Shown here: one piece after another, positions 63,090 to 64,000 of the stretch | How the letters are laid out: each line of letters begins with the position of its first letter | Position numbering within the stretch: the stretch's first letter is position 1 | From: Membranipora membranacea | Taxonomy: Eukaryota > Bryozoa > Gymnolaemata > Cheilostomatida > Membraniporidae | DNA: 64,000 nt | Assembly (NCBI GenBank): GCA_914767715.1 | Contig: OU612075.1 | Span: forward strand, 16,370,001 to 16,434,000 | Reading direction: 5' to 3' | The notes under the pieces: generated by a model | Database searches by the model: none | What the model saw: the letters and a program-made list of their open reading frames with translations, nothing else | What the model was told of the DNA's origin: nothing | Made by a program: the position numbers and the translations under genes

Positions 63090-64000
63090 TGGTACGGCTG
63101 CTCTGGGCCTGAATTCATAGGCATTACGTGATGATACTCTTTGATTGGTATTAAAAATGATACGATTGTACAAAGGATGGGACTCGTTTCTTAAAATACT
63201 ACTGAAATGATTAGCACAGATTGAGAACATAAAATCATTGAGGTTGGTAAGCTGCAAAGCTAAGCAGCATTTCTCATAATTAAATTCTGGGAGGATAACT
63301 CTCAATGCTGCCTTTTGTACCCTTTCAAGCCTTAATTTGTTGTGCTCAGACAAAAAAGTATAAAATGCTGGAATGGCATAGCACATGATGGAACGAATGT
63401 TTGTAGTGTACAAAATTTTCAGACCTTCAACATTTAGACCAATTATTTTCAGTTTACGCATTAAAAACAGGCGAGTATTACATTTAGATATCAGGCAATC
63501 AATGTGCTTGTTAAAATTTAGTTTTTGGTCAACAAAAACTCCTAAAAATTTAACTGATGACTGTTGCTGCAAAGATGTACATTCAATCTGAACCTCCTCT
63601 GAAAAGTTATGGCGGGTTGACAGAGAAATATTCATAATAACTGTCTTATTTGCATTTAGAAGCATAGAGTTTTCCTCGGGCCATCTTTGTGTAGCGTCTA
63701 ATGCAGGCAATATTGCGCTTGAGTCATTGGGGTTTGATACAGCAGTGTAAAAAGAAGTGTCATCGGCATACTTGTCATGAGAAAAATTTGGAATACATAA
63801 ATCATTACAATAAATAAGCCATAGTATCGGCCCTAATTTCGTAGCCTGTGGTGTACCAACATTTGATGGGATGAATGAAGATGAGTGGTTGGAGCTGAAT
63901 CTAACAGACTGGAAGCGATCAGATAGGAAGTCAGCAACTAATGTCGTTATATTCTCATTGAAGCAATATCTCCTCATTTTGTTGACTAGTAGGTTTGGTT
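63078..64000 (-). mobile_element. Non-LTR retrotransposon reverse transcriptase, 3' part
   Basis: An open frame of about 307 codons runs in from the right edge of the window. It shows reverse transcriptase blocks in order: VGTPQATKLGPILWLIY, the catalytic KYADDTSF, LLNANKT, VKFLGVFVDQKLNFNKHI (thumb region) and the post-RT stretch ERVQKAALRVILP with HPLYN. These are typical of jockey/CR1-type LINE elements. The usual PQG reads PQA here. The frame ends in RPRAAVPPMN at the hairpin, about where other elements would go on for some tens of residues, so the 3' end looks truncated. The endonuclease half would lie beyond the window. No frameshift or internal stop, so the insertion is fairly young. 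Confidence 0.9.

Noticed and set aside
1-64000. CRISPR array, bacterial operon or phage region
   Set aside because: The window is clearly intron-containing animal DNA, and the repeats lack regular spacers of unique sequence.

Overview
The window is AT-rich nuclear DNA of an invertebrate animal. The genes are built from short coding exons separated by long introns with GT/AG junctions, and the proteins are typical metazoan families: Na,K-ATPase beta subunit, PA-TM-RING ubiquitin ligase, very-long-chain acyl-CoA dehydrogenase (VLCAD), PRPP amidotransferase, family-10 fucosyltransferase and a TIR protein. No gene order or protein here points to a vertebrate or an insect. A marine invertebrate, perhaps lophotrochozoan, is my best guess, and it is inference only. 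Exon models were built by hand from splice signals, reading phase and protein-family similarity.

Layout, left to right. 1-1534: no gene recognised, but a 225-bp near-perfect palindrome (369-593) and a 782-bp element with about 95-bp inverted termini (647-1428). 1535-13857 (-): RNF13/RNF167-like PA-TM-RING ubiquitin ligase, nine exons. Its 4.7-kb sixth intron holds an intronless alpha-1,3-fucosyltransferase on the other strand (5797-7035 +) and a possible 55-residue membrane micropeptide (4641-4808 -). 15085-18470 (+): Na,K-ATPase beta subunit, seven exons, head-to-head with the RNF13-like gene. One of its introns carries a 340-bp TA-flanked element enclosing a tRNA-like sequence. 20538-36953 (+): VLCAD, thirteen exons seen, first exon not found. 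Its last intron is largely a 147-bp tandem repeat running into the splice acceptor. 40661-51887 (+): a six-exon cysteine-rich membrane or secreted protein of no family I recognise. 54298-60438 (-): PRPP amidotransferase, eleven exons, complete, with an in-frame 45-nt exon. 61247 onward (+): start of a TIR-domain protein, divergent from PPAT. 63078-64000 (-): 3' part of a non-LTR retrotransposon reverse transcriptase, ending in a long hairpin.

The genes do not form a pathway. They are ordinary neighbours, mostly housekeeping: protein turnover in endosomes, glycosylation in the Golgi, ion transport at the plasma membrane, mitochondrial fat oxidation and de novo purine synthesis. The less ordinary material is the repeat content (several fold-back elements, some apparently related), the unrecognised cysteine-rich gene, and the TIR gene with a divergent BB loop.
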